Assembly (NCBI GenBank): GCA_030682835.1
Contig: JAUXNG010000008.1
Span: 1 to 54,644 of the forward strand
Direction of reading: 5' to 3'
From: Hydrogenophaga sp.
GTDB taxonomy: Bacteria; Pseudomonadota; Gammaproteobacteria; Burkholderiales; Burkholderiaceae_C
Length of the DNA: 54,644 nucleotides
Part shown: one piece after another, positions 41,582 through 54,015 of the stretch
Numbering within the stretch: the first letter of the stretch is position 1
How the letters are laid out: the number at the start of each line of letters is the position of its first letter
Position numbers and translations under genes: made by a program
Notes under the pieces: generated by a model
What the model saw: only the letters and a program-made list of their open reading frames with translations
The model's database searches: none
What the model was told of the DNA's origin: nothing

Positions 41582-42826
41582 TTAGGACCTCCGAGAGTTC
41601 AGACTGGCGACGACCCCTCCTGTGCGCAACTTGTCCAGATAGTCCGCCCACTGCTGAATTTGTTCATGGCGCTTGGTCAAATATTGGGTTCGGTTGTAGC
41701 TGCGGCCATTCGAGTCCTTCACTGCGTGGGCCAGGTTGGCCTCAATGGCCAGCGGGTCCAGGTCGAGCTGATCCACGAGCATCGTGCGGGCACTGGCCCG
41801 AAACCCATGCCAGCTTTGCTCCTTGCCAAAACCCAGGCTGTACAAGGCACTTCGAACCGAATTGTCAGAAATAGGGCGGTCGTGCTGTCTCTGTCCAGGG
41901 AACACATACCGACCGTGTCCCGTCAGCGGCTGCAAATCTCGAAGGAGTGCAACAGCCTGGGCAGGCATGGGAACCATGTGCGGCTCGCCTCTGACTTTCT
42001 CCTCCACCAAGCGCTTCATCTTCTCACTGGGAATGGTCCAAAGACCGCCCTCCAGGTCCAGCTCTGCCCACTCCATCATTCTCAAGTTTCCCGGCCGTTG
42101 GTACAGGAGCGGCGCCAGCAACAAGGCGGTGCGCACGATCGGACCTCCTTTGTACGCGTACATGCTTCGCAGCAACTCCCCAAAGCGGCGTGGCTCGACA
42201 ATGGCAGGGAAACTTTTGCCCCGGTAAGGGGTGAGTCGTTTCTGAAGCCCCTCGGTGATGTTGCGCTGCTCTTTTGATGCCGTTGGCAGCCAGTATTCGT
42301 ATACCTGCCGTGCAAGCATCAGGCCCCGGTCTGCCGTCTCAACAGCGCCCCGTTCCTCCACCTTGCGCAACACGGCCAGCAGCTCCATGGGCTCAATATC
42401 GGCCATCGGCCTGTCGCCCAGCCACGGGAAGAGGTCGCGCTCGAGCTGGCGCCTGGTTCGATCCGCGTGGCTGGGGCTCCACCTCCCCGTCTGCTTGTCG
42501 TGCCACTCGAGCGCCACAGCCTTGAAGGTGTCACCCGCCTGTTGGAACCCCTTCAGCTTTTCGAGTTTTCTAGCCCGTACAGGATCCACGCCGCTGGCTT
42601 TTTGTAACTTGGCAGCATCTCGGGCCAAACGCGCAGCCTGCAGGCCAGTCGCGGGATAGCTACCCAGCGCCAATTGCTTCTCTTTCTGGCCGATGCGGTA
42701 CTTGAGGAACCAACGTTTCGAGCCTGCGGGGCTGACTTGCAAATACAGGCCACCTGAATCGAAAAATCGAGTATGTCTTTTGTCGGGTGAACAAACGGCG
42801 TTCTTGCACTGTAGATCGGTCAACAT
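41582..42826 (-). CDS. int: tyrosine recombinase, P4-type integrase
   Basis: A 414-residue integrase with the P4/IntS layout: an N-terminal arm-binding domain (FFDSGGLYLQVSPAGSKRWF, LALGSYPATGLQAARLARD), a SAM-like core-binding domain, and the catalytic domain. The active residues are Arg244 (YQRPGNLR), His340 and Arg343 (HGFRA), His367 and Tyr377 (SYNRTQYL). The start at 42826 is preferred over the ATG 45 bases upstream because GGGAGT is then in place. It lies 190 nt from the 3' end of ssrA, transcribed in the same direction, as is usual for elements integrated there. Confidence 0.93.
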   Translation of the reverse strand: MLTDLQCKNAVCSPDKRHTRFFDSGGLYLQVSPAGSKRWFLKYRIGQKEKQLALGSYPATGLQAARLARDAAKLQKASGVDPVRARKLEKLKGFQQAGDTFKAVALEWHDKQTGRWSPSHADRTRRQLERDLFPWLGDRPMADIEPMELLAVLRKVEERGAVETADRGLMLARQVYEYWLPTASKEQRNITEGLQKRLTPYRGKSFPAIVEPRRFGELLRSMYAYKGGPIVRTALLLAPLLYQRPGNLRMMEWAELDLEGGLWTIPSEKMKRLVEEKVRGEPHMVPMPAQAVALLRDLQPLTGHGRYVFPGQRQHDRPISDNSVRSALYSLGFGKEQSWHGFRASARTMLVDQLDLDPLAIEANLAHAVKDSNGRSYNRTQYLTKRHEQIQQWADYLDKLRTGGVVASLNSRRS

Positions 42827-42843
42827 GTGAAAGACTCCCAGGT

Positions 42844-42902
42844 GGGGGTACAGCACCGGAAAGAGGTGCAAAACAGGGGGGACACCCCCCGTTTGTACCC
42901 CC
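42844..42902. repeat. GC-rich inverted repeats upstream of int
   Basis: GGGGGTACA (42844-42852) and TGTACCCCC (42894-42902) are perfect 9-bp inverted repeats 41 bp apart. Between them is a hairpin GGGGGG ACA CCCCCC (42876-42890). They lie between int and the attachment site and could be integrase arm sites or an int operator. Confidence 0.4.
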
Positions 42903-42964
42903 GTTGCCCCCGAGTTGTCACGACACCGCCTGGGGCAAGCGAAGACGATTCACCCTTGATTTAC

Positions 42965-43004
42965 AAAGAAAAAGGGCGTCCACCGGATCTTGGTGGACGC
43001 CCTT
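42965..43004 (-). terminator. rho-independent terminator of ssrA
   Basis: Perfect 13-bp arms AAGGGCGTCCACC (42972-42984) and GGTGGACGCCCTT (42992-43004), with a 7-nt loop and on the minus strand a TTTTTCTTT tail, begin 11 nt after the tmRNA 3' end. Confidence 0.85.
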
Positions 43005-43015
43005 GGACGTTGTTA

Positions 43016-43040
43016 TGGTGGAGCTGGGGGGATTTGAACC
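43016..43040 (-). other. probable attachment site in the ssrA 3' end
   Basis: The 3'-terminal segment of ssrA (tRNA-like acceptor and T arm) is a standard target of P4-type integrases, and int lies directly alongside. The tmRNA end is intact, as expected because such elements restore the gene. No second copy of this sequence was found by eye in the window, so the opposite junction should be left of position 1. The core boundaries are not defined. Confidence 0.55.
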
Positions 43041-43404
43041 CCCGTCCGCAAGCCTTCTTCGCGCAGTTCTACATGTGTAGCCATCTGATTTGGATCTCGC
43101 TTCTTGCACCGCGCAGTGGCACGCTATGCAAGACGCCAGCAACCTATTGTCTTGTTGCGCGCTAAGTTACCCAACGCACAACCAGCCTATTAAATTATCT
43201 TTGCAGCCTGGACTCGCACAGCTTGCGCTGCTTGAACCCTTGCCCAGCACATAGGCCTGCTGTTGCAAAGCTCACCGGCAATTAAGCGGCGAGTGCGAAA
43301 CGTTCGTCGTTTGCAGTTAGTTTTTTTCTGCGGTTTCACGAGGTGACAGAACCTCGACATGCCCTGCTGCGTGTCCGAACCCACGTCGAAACCAGTGCAG
43401 CCCC
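43016..43404 (-). ncRNA. ssrA: transfer-messenger RNA (tmRNA)
   Basis: On the minus strand, the 5' end GGGGCTGCACTGGTTTCGAC (from 43404) and the 3' end GGTTCAAATCCCCCCAGC...CCA (to 43016) form the tRNA-like domain. The tag reading frame at 43314-43282 encodes ANDERFALAA and ends in TAA. The length of 389 nt is normal. tmRNA rescues stalled ribosomes and tags incomplete proteins for degradation. Its 5' end is 13 nt from the gph stop codon, so its promoter overlaps the end of gph. Confidence 0.95.
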
Positions 43405-43412
43405 TGAGGTTC

Positions 43413-43441
43413 ACAGTTTAAGGCAGATCGAGCAATTTCAA
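43413..43441 (-). promoter_or_regulatory. candidate ssrA promoter inside the gph 3' end
   Basis: On the minus strand TTGAAA (43441-43436) and an AT-rich -10 region (TTAAACTGT, about 43421-43413) lie ahead of the tmRNA 5' end. Spacing is 15-17 nt depending on which hexamer is taken. The location is forced by the 13-nt gap between gph and ssrA, but the boxes are weak. Confidence 0.35.
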
Positions 43442-44095
43442 GAGCCCCAGCGGAGAAGATACTTCGGCATCGGCCAGCCAGCTTGAGACGACGGCATCCG
43501 CTCCCAGGTACCCGTAGCACGCCGCCACGGTTCGCATGCCGGCTGCTCGGCCGGCCACGATGTCGCGTTCGTCGTCGCCCACATAGAGGCACTGTGATGG
43601 CATCAGGTTCAACTGACGTGCCGCTTCCAGCAGGGGGGCCGGATGGGGCTTGGCGTGGGGCGTCGTGTCCCCGCTGACAAGCGTAGAGGCGTGTCGGAAA
43701 ACGTCCATGGCCCTGGACAGAGGGACGGTAAACCGCTGCGACTTGTTGGTGACGATGCCCCAGCGCACATCACGGCTGTTCAGCTGCTCCAGCAGGGCAT
43801 CGACTTCTTCAAACGGCCGCGTGGCACGGACGAGGCAGCTTTCATAGCTCAGAAAGAACTCTTCCTTGAGCGCTTCATAGTGCTCGTGCTGAACATCGAT
43901 GTCGAATGCCACCTTGAGCATGCCCCGAGCGCCCGAACCAGCGTGGGAACGGTAGCGTTCAGCTGGCAGAGACGGCAATCCGCGCCGTATGCGCATCTGA
44001 TCTGCGGCCCAGCCCAGATCGGGTGCGCTGTCGATCAGGGTGCCATCCAGATCGAACAGCACGGCCTGCACGCCGTCAAACAGCTGTGCGCTCAT
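43418..44095 (-). CDS. gph: phosphoglycolate phosphatase (HAD family)
   Basis: A 225-residue HAD-superfamily phosphatase. The nucleophile motif is [14 protein letters not shown] with Asp15 and Asp17; IVTNKS is motif [13 protein letters not shown] motif III and YVGDDERDI motif IV. Gph removes 2-phosphoglycolate. The start at 44095 overlaps the ubiG stop (ATGA), so both are co-translated, a standard ubiG-gph pair in this group. A much longer frame upstream is inside ubiG and is rejected. Confidence 0.92.
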   Translation of the reverse strand: MSAQLFDGVQAVLFDLDGTLIDSAPDLGWAADQMRIRRGLPSLPAERYRSHAGSGARGMLKVAFDIDVQHEHYEALKEEFFLSYESCLVRATRPFEEVDALLEQLNSRDVRWGIVTNKSQRFTVPLSRAMDVFRHASTLVSGDTTPHAKPHPAPLLEAARQLNLMPSQCLYVGDDERDIVAGRAAGMRTVAACYGYLGADAVVSSWLADAEVSSPLGLLKLLDLP

Positions 44096-44799
44096 GCCTT
44101 GCGGGTGGCGAAAAGGTAGTTGACGCTGGTGTCGGCACTCAACCAGTAGCGCCGCGTCAGCGGGTTGTATTCCATGCCGCGTGTCGCGGCCAGATCGAGC
44201 CCCGCCGCCCGGCAATAGCCAGCCAGTTCGCTGGGCTTGATCATTTTGGCGTACTCGTGCGTACCCTTGGGCAGCATCTGCAGGATGTACTCGGCGCCCA
44301 CGATGGCGAACAGAAAAGACTTCGGATTGCGGTTGATGGTGGAGAAGAACACCCAGCCGCCCGGCTTGACGAGCGCATGGCAGGCCTTCACCACCGATGC
44401 GGGGTCGGGGACATGCTCCAGCATTTCCATGCAGGTGACGACGTCGAAGCTTTCCGGCTGGGCGCTGGCGAGGCTCTCGGCGCTGATTTCCCGGTACTCC
44501 ACGTTGGCCGTGCCCGCTTCGAGCGCGTGGAGCTGCGCGACGCGCAATGCCTTGACCGACAGATCGATACCAGTGACATGCGCCCCCCTGCGGGCCATGG
44601 AGTCAGACAGGATGCCGCCGCCGCAACCGATGTCGAGCACCGATTTTTCTTTCAGTGCGGCCAGACCATCGATCCAGTCCAGACGCAGGGGATTGATCTG
44701 GTGCAAGGGACGAAACTCGCTCTCGGGATCCCACCAGCGATGGGCAAGGTCGGAAAACTTGGCCAATTCGGCCGGATCTGCATTGACGTTTGGGTTCAT
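44092..44799 (-). CDS. ubiG: UbiG O-methyltransferase of ubiquinone synthesis
   Basis: A 235-residue SAM-dependent methyltransferase that carries out both O-methylations of ubiquinone. The start [20 protein letters not shown] is diagnostic; the SAM motif is [12 protein letters not shown] near residue 54, then [16 protein letters not shown] and [19 protein letters not shown]. It is complete and upstream of gph on the same strand, separated from ompA by a terminator. Confidence 0.95.
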   Translation of the reverse strand: MNPNVNADPAELAKFSDLAHRWWDPESEFRPLHQINPLRLDWIDGLAALKEKSVLDIGCGGGILSDSMARRGAHVTGIDLSVKALRVAQLHALEAGTANVEYREISAESLASAQPESFDVVTCMEMLEHVPDPASVVKACHALVKPGGWVFFSTINRNPKSFLFAIVGAEYILQMLPKGTHEYAKMIKPSELAGYCRAAGLDLAATRGMEYNPLTRRYWLSADTSVNYLFATRKA

Positions 44800-44820
44800 A
44801 AGCTGATTATCGCGATCCCA

Positions 44821-44848
44821 TAAAAAAACCGCGCCGAAGCGCGGTTTT
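44821..44848 (-). terminator. terminator after ompA
   Basis: AAAACCGCGC (44825-44834) and GCGCGGTTTT (44839-44848) form a perfect stem with a tetraloop (TTCG on the minus strand) followed by T residues on that strand. It is 19 nt downstream of the ompA stop and can also act in the other direction. Confidence 0.85.
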
Positions 44849-44867
44849 CTAAACTGAACAGGGTCGA

Positions 44868-45536
44868 TCAGTTGGCGCGGGTGCCAACGACTTCCACTTC
44901 CACGCGGCGGTTCTTGGCGCGGCCTTCGCGGGTGCTGTTGTCAGCAACCGGCTGGGTCAGGCCCTTGCCTTCGGTGTAGATGCGGTTGCTTTCAATGCCC
45001 TTGCTCACCAGATAGGCCTTGACGGCTTCAGCACGGCGGTTGGACAGGGCCTGGTTGTAGCCAGCGGCGCCGGTCGAGTCGGTGTGGCCAACGGCAATCA
45101 CGACTTCCAGGTTGATGCCACCGACCTTGCTGGCCAGGTCGTCCAGCTTGGCTTTGCCTTCAGGCTTGAGCACGGCTTTGTCAAAGTCGAAGAATGCGTC
45201 AGCGGCGTAGGTCACCTTGGCAGCAGCAGGAGCTGGTGCGGGAGCCGGAGCCGGAGCGGGTGCTGGTGCAGGAGCCGGTGCGGGTGCAGCAGCAGGAGCT
45301 GGTGCGGGTGCTGGTGCAGGAGCCGGTGCGGGAGCAGCAGCAGGCACGATGGCGCCGTCGCAACCCTGAGCAGCCGTGGCAGGCGTCCAGCTGGCATCGC
45401 GCCAGCACAGTTCGTTGGTGCCGTTCTTCCAGACGGTGCCGTCAGCTGCACGCCAGTTGTCGATGGTTTGGGCGCCAGCGGCCGTTGCCATGGCGGCAGT
45501 TGCAAACAGCATTGCCACTTTGTTCAGTTTTTTCAT
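44868..45536 (-). CDS. ompA: OmpA-family outer membrane protein
   Basis: A 222-residue protein with a signal peptide (ending ATAAGAQ), a short N-terminal domain with one Cys pair ([15 protein letters not shown]), a 40-residue Ala-Pro repeat linker (about 66-107) and a C-terminal OmpA peptidoglycan-binding domain ([51 protein letters not shown]). It has no eight-stranded barrel like E. coli OmpA and probably serves as a periplasmic/outer-membrane tether. It is divergent from gyrA. Confidence 0.92.
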   Translation of the reverse strand: MKKLNKVAMLFATAAMATAAGAQTIDNWRAADGTVWKNGTNELCWRDASWTPATAAQGCDGAIVPAAAPAPAPAPAPAPAPAAAPAPAPAPAPAPAPAPAPAPAAAKVTYAADAFFDFDKAVLKPEGKAKLDDLASKVGGINLEVVIAVGHTDSTGAAGYNQALSNRRAEAVKAYLVSKGIESNRIYTEGKGLTQPVADNSTREGRAKNRRVEVEVVGTRAN

Positions 45537-45794
45537 GGTATTCCTCTAGGTAAACCGCAGACAGACTGCGTAATCGATGACGTCTGAAGTGACCACCACT
45601 TGAAACGCTGAAATTATTGTGCCACAAGCATGTGGGCTGCATGGCTGCGCCTCCGGGACCCGCAGGCCTGCCTTTCGGCATGTATCCCCTCTTCGTTGTT
45701 GACGCACCACACAAAACCAATTCGGGCGCCGCATTTAGACGCTACTAAAATGTGAGGTTGCCTTTTGGCCCCTACATGGACCTTGCCCCCGCTC
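45537..45794. other. divergent ompA-gyrA intergenic region
   Basis: This 258-bp region carries the promoters of both genes. ompA has the ribosome binding site AGAGGAA just before its ATG. A TACTAAAAT sequence at 45743-45751, suitable as a -10, lies 44 nt before the gyrA ATG, without an obvious -35. No gene is seen. Confidence 0.45.
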
Positions 45795-48488
<2,694 letters not shown>

Positions 48489-48493
48489 ACGCC

Positions 48494-48522
48494 GCTGGCG
48501 GTCGCCGAGCGGCACCGCCAGC
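48494..48522 (+). terminator. stem-loop after gyrA
   Basis: GCTGGCGGT (48494-48502) and ACCGCCAGC (48514-48522) are perfect arms 5 nt after the gyrA stop. No T run follows, so it may be an mRNA-stabilising or partial termination structure rather than a full terminator ahead of serC. Confidence 0.4.
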
Positions 48523-48577
48523 CCCCCGGCCAACCGCCCGGTGGATCCATTTGCCCCGCTTCGACACGACCGCTGAC

Positions 48578-49684
48578 ATGAACCGTCCCTACAACTTCTC
48601 CGCTGGCCCCGCCGCCATGCCCGTCGAAGTGCTGCAGCAAGCTGCCGCCGAGATGCTGGACTGGCAAGGTACCGGCATGGGCGTGATGGAGATGAGCCAC
48701 CGCGGCAAGGCCTTCATGTCGATCATTGCGGCTGCCGAGGCCGACCTGCGCGAGCTGCTGGCGGTGCCCGACCACTTCCGCATCCTCTTCATGCAGGGTG
48801 GTGGCCTGGCGGAAAACGCGATCGTGCCTATGAACCTCTCACGGGGCGGTGCGGTCGACATCGTGGTCACCGGCGGCTGGAGTCAGAAGTCTTACAAGGA
48901 AGCACGCAAGTACTGCCAGCCGCAAGTGGCGGCCAGCAACGAAGCCGACCAGCACACCACCCTCCCCCCACCGGCCGGCTGGCAGCTGCGCGACAACGCT
49001 CAGTACGTGCACCTATGCAGCAACGAGACCATCCACGGCATCGAGGTGCATGAACTGCCGGATCTGCGCGCACTCGGCAGTGACGCACCGCTGGTGATCG
49101 ACTTTTCCTCGCATGTGGCCTCGCGCAGCGTCGACTGGTCGCGTGTGGGCCTGGCCTTCGGTGGCGCACAGAAGAACCTCGGGCCCGCGGGCCTCACGCT
49201 GGTGGTGGTGCGCGAGGACCTGCTGGGCCACGCCCTGGCCATCTGCCCCAGCGCCTTTGACTACAAGACTGTGGCCGCGAATGGGTCGATGTACAACACG
49301 CCGCCCACTTACGCCATCTATATGGCCGGGTTGACCTTCCAGTGGCTCAAACGCCAGCACGAAGGTGCGCTCAGCGGCGTGGCCGCGATGGAGCAGCGCA
49401 ACATCGCCAAGGCCGAGCTGCTCTACGGCTTCATCGATCAGTCGCAGCTGTACCTGAACAAGGTCGCGCACAACTGCCGCTCGCGCATGAACGTGCCCTT
49501 TTTCCTGCGCGACGAGAGCCGCAACGACGCCTTCCTGGCCGGCGCGCAGACACGGGGGCTGCTGCAGCTCAAGGGCCACAAGTCGGTGGGCGGCATGCGT
49601 GCCAGCCTCTACAACGCGCTGCCGCTGGCGGGCGTGCAGGCACTGGTGGACTACATGCGCGACTTCGAACAAACACAGGCCTGA
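48578..49684 (+). CDS. serC: phosphoserine aminotransferase
   Basis: A 368-residue PLP enzyme for serine (and pyridoxine) synthesis. The start [15 protein letters not shown] is diagnostic and supports 48578 over an upstream ATG at 48551. The PLP-binding lysine is Lys199 in [22 protein letters not shown] and [10 protein letters not shown] are further family motifs. It is followed 3 nt later by pheA; the serC-pheA-tyrA-aroA order is common in proteobacteria. Confidence 0.96.
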   Translation: MNRPYNFSAGPAAMPVEVLQQAAAEMLDWQGTGMGVMEMSHRGKAFMSIIAAAEADLRELLAVPDHFRILFMQGGGLAENAIVPMNLSRGGAVDIVVTGGWSQKSYKEARKYCQPQVAASNEADQHTTLPPPAGWQLRDNAQYVHLCSNETIHGIEVHELPDLRALGSDAPLVIDFSSHVASRSVDWSRVGLAFGGAQKNLGPAGLTLVVVREDLLGHALAICPSAFDYKTVAANGSMYNTPPTYAIYMAGLTFQWLKRQHEGALSGVAAMEQRNIAKAELLYGFIDQSQLYLNKVAHNCRSRMNVPFFLRDESRNDAFLAGAQTRGLLQLKGHKSVGGMRASLYNALPLAGVQALVDYMRDFEQTQA

Positions 49685-49687
49685 CCC

Positions 49688-50785
49688 ATGAATGCTCCTC
49701 AACAGTCCGCCGATCTGGGCGCCCTGCGCGTGCAGATCGACGCGCTCGACCAGCAACTGCTGTCCGTGCTGAACCAGCGCGCCCGCGTGGCCGAGCAGGT
49801 GGGCGAGATCAAGCGCCAGGAAGGTTCTCCCTTCTTCCGCCCCGACCGCGTGGCCCAGGTCATCGACAAGATCCAGAACGCGAACCAGGGCCCGCTGCTC
49901 AACCAGCATGTGGCCGCCATCTGGCGCGAAATCATGTCGGCCTGCCTGGCACTGGAAGCTCCCCAGCGCGTGGCCGTGCTGGGACCGCAGGGCACTTTCT
50001 GTGAACAGGCAGCGGTCGAGTTCTTCGGCAGCGCCGCCAACCTGATCTATTGCGCCAACTTCGACGAGGTGTTCCACGCCACCGCCGCGGGCACAGCCCA
50101 GTACGGCGTGGTCGGTATGGAGAATTCCACCGAAGGCGTTGTAGCGCGCTCGCTCGACCTCTTCCTGCGCTCGCCGGTGCATGTGGTCGGCGAGGTCAGC
50201 CTGCTGGTGCGCCACAACCTGCTGCGCCAGGTGAACAGCCTGGACGGCATCGAGGTCGTGATGGCCCATCCGCAGGCCCTGGCCCAGTGCCAGAACTGGC
50301 TGACCCAGCATCTGCCACACGTGGAGCGGCGCGCCGTGTCCAGCAACGCCGAAGGCGCGCGATTGGCAGCGGAGAACCCCACCTGGGCCGCGCTGGCCAG
50401 CGAACGCGCTGCCGCCCAGTTCGGGCTGCACATCGTGGCGCACGCCATTCAGGACGAGGCCTACAACCGCACCCGCTTTGCCGTGATCTGCCTGCCGCAG
50501 ACGCTGGCCATGCCACCGGCCTCCAGCCGCGACTGCACCAGCCTCGTGGTCTCGGTGCCCAACCGTCCCGGCGCCGTGCACGACCTGCTGGTGCCGCTGA
50601 AAAACAACGGCGTGTCGATGACGCGCTTCGAGTCTCGCCCGGCCAAATCGGGCCAGTGGGAGTACTACTTCTACATTGACATCGCGGGACACCCGTCGCA
50701 GCCCCACGTGGCCGCGGCCCTCAACGAACTGAAGAGCCTGTGTGCCTTCTACAAGGTGCTGGGTGCCTACCCGGTCAGCGAATGA
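49688..50785 (+). CDS. pheA: bifunctional chorismate mutase / prephenate dehydratase
   Basis: A 365-residue P-protein for phenylalanine synthesis. The N-terminal chorismate mutase helix bundle occupies residues 1-95 (LRVQIDALDQQLLSVLNQRA). The dehydratase domain begins VAVLGPQGTFCEQAA near 97 and includes the TRF motif (YNRTRFAVI). The C-terminal ACT domain carries ESRPAK for phenylalanine feedback. All parts are intact. Confidence 0.96.
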   Translation: MNAPQQSADLGALRVQIDALDQQLLSVLNQRARVAEQVGEIKRQEGSPFFRPDRVAQVIDKIQNANQGPLLNQHVAAIWREIMSACLALEAPQRVAVLGPQGTFCEQAAVEFFGSAANLIYCANFDEVFHATAAGTAQYGVVGMENSTEGVVARSLDLFLRSPVHVVGEVSLLVRHNLLRQVNSLDGIEVVMAHPQALAQCQNWLTQHLPHVERRAVSSNAEGARLAAENPTWAALASERAAAQFGLHIVAHAIQDEAYNRTRFAVICLPQTLAMPPASSRDCTSLVVSVPNRPGAVHDLLVPLKNNGVSMTRFESRPAKSGQWEYYFYIDIAGHPSQPHVAAALNELKSLCAFYKVLGAYPVSE

Positions 50786-50869
50786 AGCCGGCGCTGTCCA
50801 ACACATGTTTCGTGCAGCCCCAACGGGCCGCCTCTTGCGCAGCCGCGGCGGCGTTCTGGATGGGTTTTT

Positions 50870-51748
50870 ATGTTTGAACAACTTGGGCTGATCGGCTGCG
50901 GCCTCATGGGTGGCTCCTTCGCCCTCGCGCTGAAAAAGGCGGGGCTGGTGAAGCGCGTGGTGGGTTACAGCAAGTCGCCGTCCACCACCGAGCGCGCCCG
51001 GCAGATGGGTGTGATCGACGTGGAGGCGCCGTCGGCGCTGCTCGCGGTCTCGGGCGCCGACCTGGTGCTGCTGGCCGTGCCGGTGTCGGCCACGGAAGCC
51101 ACCTTCAAGGCGATCCGCCACCTGGTGCGCGGCGACACGCTCATCATGGACGTGGGCTCGACCAAGCGCGAGGTGATCGACGCCGCGCGACGGGTGCTGC
51201 GCGACCAGGTGGGCATGTTCGTGCCCGCCCACCCGATTGCTGGCAAGGAGCTGGCCGGCGTCGAGCACGCCGATGCCGACCTGTACGCCGGTCGCCAGGT
51301 CATCCTTACACCCATCGAGCGCACGCTCACCGTGCAGCTCAACAAGGCTCAGGCGGTGTGGACCGCGCTGGGCTGCCATGTGAAACAGATGTCGCCCGAG
51401 GCGCACGATGCTGCTTACGCAGCGGTGAGCCACCTGCCCCACATGATCGCGTTTGCACTGATGAACGCCATCCAGTCCCAGCCGCAGGGCGAGGAGTTTC
51501 TGTCGCTCGCCGGTCCGGGCTTCCGCGATTTCACCCGCATCGCTGCCAGCGATCCGAGCGTCTGGCGCGACATCCTGGTGTCCAACAAGGAAGAGCTGCT
51601 GGCCCAGTCCCGCCACTTCCAGCGCGCCATGCACGCCTTCGAGCTTGCCATCCAGACCGGTGACCCGGACGCCCTGGAAGCCCTGATCGACCAGGCCAGC
51701 AGCACCCGCGCGAACTGGCGCATGACCGCCATCAAGCCGCAGAGCTGA
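50870..51748 (+). CDS. tyrA: prephenate dehydrogenase
   Basis: A 292-residue NAD(P)-dependent dehydrogenase for tyrosine synthesis. The cofactor motif LIGCGLMGGSFALAL lies at residues 7-21, HPIAGKE near 121 and SHLPHMIAFAL near 187. There is no chorismate mutase or ACT domain, the usual simple form in betaproteobacteria. It is separated from pheA by 84 nt and from aroA by 33 nt. Confidence 0.95.
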   Translation: MFEQLGLIGCGLMGGSFALALKKAGLVKRVVGYSKSPSTTERARQMGVIDVEAPSALLAVSGADLVLLAVPVSATEATFKAIRHLVRGDTLIMDVGSTKREVIDAARRVLRDQVGMFVPAHPIAGKELAGVEHADADLYAGRQVILTPIERTLTVQLNKAQAVWTALGCHVKQMSPEAHDAAYAAVSHLPHMIAFALMNAIQSQPQGEEFLSLAGPGFRDFTRIAASDPSVWRDILVSNKEELLAQSRHFQRAMHAFELAIQTGDPDALEALIDQASSTRANWRMTAIKPQS

Positions 51749-51781
51749 TCGCGCCGCGCAGCCGCACCTCTTTTCTTCCGC

Positions 51782-53824
51782 ATGTTCTCCATCGACCACC
51801 TCGACGTCCCGCCACTTGCCTGCGCGGGCGGCACGGTTCAGCTGCCCGGTTCCAAAAGCATTTCCAACCGGGTGCTGCTGCTCGCCGCACTCAGCGTCGG
51901 GCATACCGACATCGTCGACCTGCTCGATTCGGACGACACCCAGGTGATGCTCGCGGCGCTGACCCAGCTGGGGTGCCAGATCGACCGGCAGCCCGACGGC
52001 GTGTTGCGCGTGGAAGGGCTCGGCGGAAAGCTGCTCGTGCGTGAAGGACAGCTGCTCCTGGGCAACGCCGGGACGGCCATGCGACCGCTCACGGCCGCGC
52101 TCGCGCTGCTGGCGACCCGCGATGGCGGTTGCTTCGAGCTGAGCGGCATTGCCCGCATGCACGAACGCCCGATTGGTGACCTGGTGGACGCCCTGCGCCA
52201 GCTGGGCTGCACCGTGCAATGCCTGGGCAACGAAGGCTACCCGCCGCTGCGCGTGGGCACCGGTCAGCCTGCGCCGCTGTCGCTGGATGCCCCGATCCGC
52301 GTCCGCGGCGACGTGTCGAGCCAATTCCTCACGGCGCTGCTGCTGGCCTTGCCGCTGGTGTCTGAGCACCAGGCAATCAGCATCGACGTGGTGGGCGAAC
52401 TGATTTCTCGCCCCTACATCGAAATCACGTTGAACCTGCTGGAGCGCTTTGGCGTGCGGGTGCAACGCGAAGGCTGGCAGCGCTTCACCATTCCAGCTGG
52501 CAGCCGGTACACCTCCCCGGGACGCATCCCGGTTGAAGGCGATGCCTCGTCGGCCAGCTATTTCATCGCGCTGGGAGCCATCGCGCCGCCCTCCCCTGGC
52601 TTCGAGGGCATCACCATCGAAGGTGTGGGCCTGGCGTCCATCCAGGGCGACATCCGCTTTGTCGAGGCCGCACGCCTCATGGGCGCCGACATCACCGGCG
52701 AGGCCAACCGCCTGCACATCCGCCGCGGTGCCTGGCCCCTGAAAGCCATCGACCTCGACTGCAACCACATACCCGACGCAGCCATGACGCTGGCGGTGAT
52801 GGCGCTCTATGCCGACGGCACCACCACGCTGCGCAACATCGCCAGCTGGCGCGTGAAGGAAACCGACCGCATCGCGGCCATGGCCATCGAGTGCCGCAAG
52901 TTCGGCGCCACCGTGGAAGAAGGCGCGGATTACATCCGCATCACCCCTCCACTGTCCTGGACCACCGGCAGCATCCACACCTACGACGACCACCGGGTGG
53001 CGATGTGCTTTTCGCTGGCCGCCTTCAACCCCGCTGGCCTGCCGGTGCGCATTGAAGACCCCAAGTGCGTCGGCAAGACCTTTCCCGACTATTTCGAGGC
53101 GCTGTTCAGCGTCAGCCAGGCCGATGCGTCGCAGATACCGGTGATCTGTGTCGACGGCCCCACCGCTTCCGGCAAAGGCACGCTGTCGGCTGAAGTGGCG
53201 AAGCGCCTCGGCTACCACCTGCTCGACTCCGGCGCGCTGTACCGCCTGGTGGGTCTGGCCGCGGGCAAAGCCGGCCTGTCCACCACGGTGGAAGACCTGC
53301 GCGACCCTGTGCAGGCGCAGCGCCTGGGCGAAGTGGCCGCCAACCTGCAGGTGCGCTTCACCGGCTCGCACATCCTGCTGGAAGGCGTGGATGTCACCGA
53401 CGCCCTGCGCAGCGAGATCGCCGGCATGGCCGCATCCCGTGTGTCGGCTGTACCCCAGGTGCGCGAAGCCCTGCTGGGCCTGCAGCACAGTTTCCGGCAG
53501 CTGCCCGGGCTGGTGGCTGATGGCCGAGACATGGGCACCGTCATCTTCCCCGACGCGCCGCTCAAGGTGTTCCTCACCGCCAGCGCCCGCCAGCGCGCCG
53601 AACGGCGCTATAAGCAATTGATTTCAAAGGGAATTGCTGCTAACATCGATAACCTTCTGGCCGACTTGGAAATGCGTGATCTGCGGGACTCATCCCGCAC
53701 ACATGCGCCTCTCAAGCCGGCCGAAGATGCCTTACAACTGGACAATTCCCTGCTGGACGTCGAGCAATCGGTGGCGCAGGTCCTGGACTGGTGGCAAGGC
53801 ACAACGGTGTTCTCGGGGAGCTGA
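51782..53824 (+). CDS. aroA: fused EPSP synthase / cytidylate kinase
   Basis: A 680-residue fusion. Residues 1 to about 448 are 3-phosphoshikimate 1-carboxyvinyltransferase ([62 protein letters not shown]). From about residue 453 comes cytidylate kinase ([45 protein letters not shown]). One enzyme completes the shikimate pathway, the other phosphorylates CMP. The two genes are separate neighbours in most proteobacteria; fusion is known in the Comamonadaceae. rpsA follows, as it normally follows cmk. Confidence 0.95.
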   Translation: MFSIDHLDVPPLACAGGTVQLPGSKSISNRVLLLAALSVGHTDIVDLLDSDDTQVMLAALTQLGCQIDRQPDGVLRVEGLGGKLLVREGQLLLGNAGTAMRPLTAALALLATRDGGCFELSGIARMHERPIGDLVDALRQLGCTVQCLGNEGYPPLRVGTGQPAPLSLDAPIRVRGDVSSQFLTALLLALPLVSEHQAISIDVVGELISRPYIEITLNLLERFGVRVQREGWQRFTIPAGSRYTSPGRIPVEGDASSASYFIALGAIAPPSPGFEGITIEGVGLASIQGDIRFVEAARLMGADITGEANRLHIRRGAWPLKAIDLDCNHIPDAAMTLAVMALYADGTTTLRNIASWRVKETDRIAAMAIECRKFGATVEEGADYIRITPPLSWTTGSIHTYDDHRVAMCFSLAAFNPAGLPVRIEDPKCVGKTFPDYFEALFSVSQADASQIPVICVDGPTASGKGTLSAEVAKRLGYHLLDSGALYRLVGLAAGKAGLSTTVEDLRDPVQAQRLGEVAANLQVRFTGSHILLEGVDVTDALRSEIAGMAASRVSAVPQVREALLGLQHSFRQLPGLVADGRDMGTVIFPDAPLKVFLTASARQRAERRYKQLISKGIAANIDNLLADLEMRDLRDSSRTHAPLKPAEDALQLDNSLLDVEQSVAQVLDWWQGTTVFSGS

Positions 53825-53833
53825 GAACACCGT
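53804..53833 (+). terminator. stem-loop across the aroA-cmk stop codon
   Basis: ACGGTGTTCTC (53804-53814) and GAGAACACCGT (53823-53833) are perfect 11-bp arms with an 8-nt loop; the stop codon lies at 53822-53824. No T run follows. It may limit transcription into rpsA or protect the mRNA end. Confidence 0.45.
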
Positions 53834-54015
53834 CCTGATGGCCCAGACGGCACCGCCGGGCGTTCCCAGCCCGCAGGCCCGATGGTTCTTTCACTTAACC
53901 CCGCGGTGTCTCGCACCGCAATGTCAACACCACCCATCCGTCGATTTCCGTGCGTTTCGCATGCGCCTGCGTGTCTTGTCGCGCCCCGATGGGCTGAGTG
54001 GTTTTAGGAAATTCA

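Noticed and set aside
1..43016. Replication initiator or oriV for a plasmid
   Set aside because: No Rep-like protein and no iteron-Rep gene pair is visible. The ParA-like gene at 36813 fits TraL/StbB rather than a parAB partition locus.
1..43016. Second attachment site (copy of the ssrA 3' end)
   Set aside because: Searched by eye for TGGTGGAGCTGGGGGG and its complement without success; ctggggga near 107 belongs to the IS66 end.
49013..53617. Open frame of 1534 codons on the minus strand
   Set aside because: It is antisense to serC, pheA, tyrA and aroA-cmk, all of which have intact diagnostic motifs. Long antisense frames are expected at this GC content.
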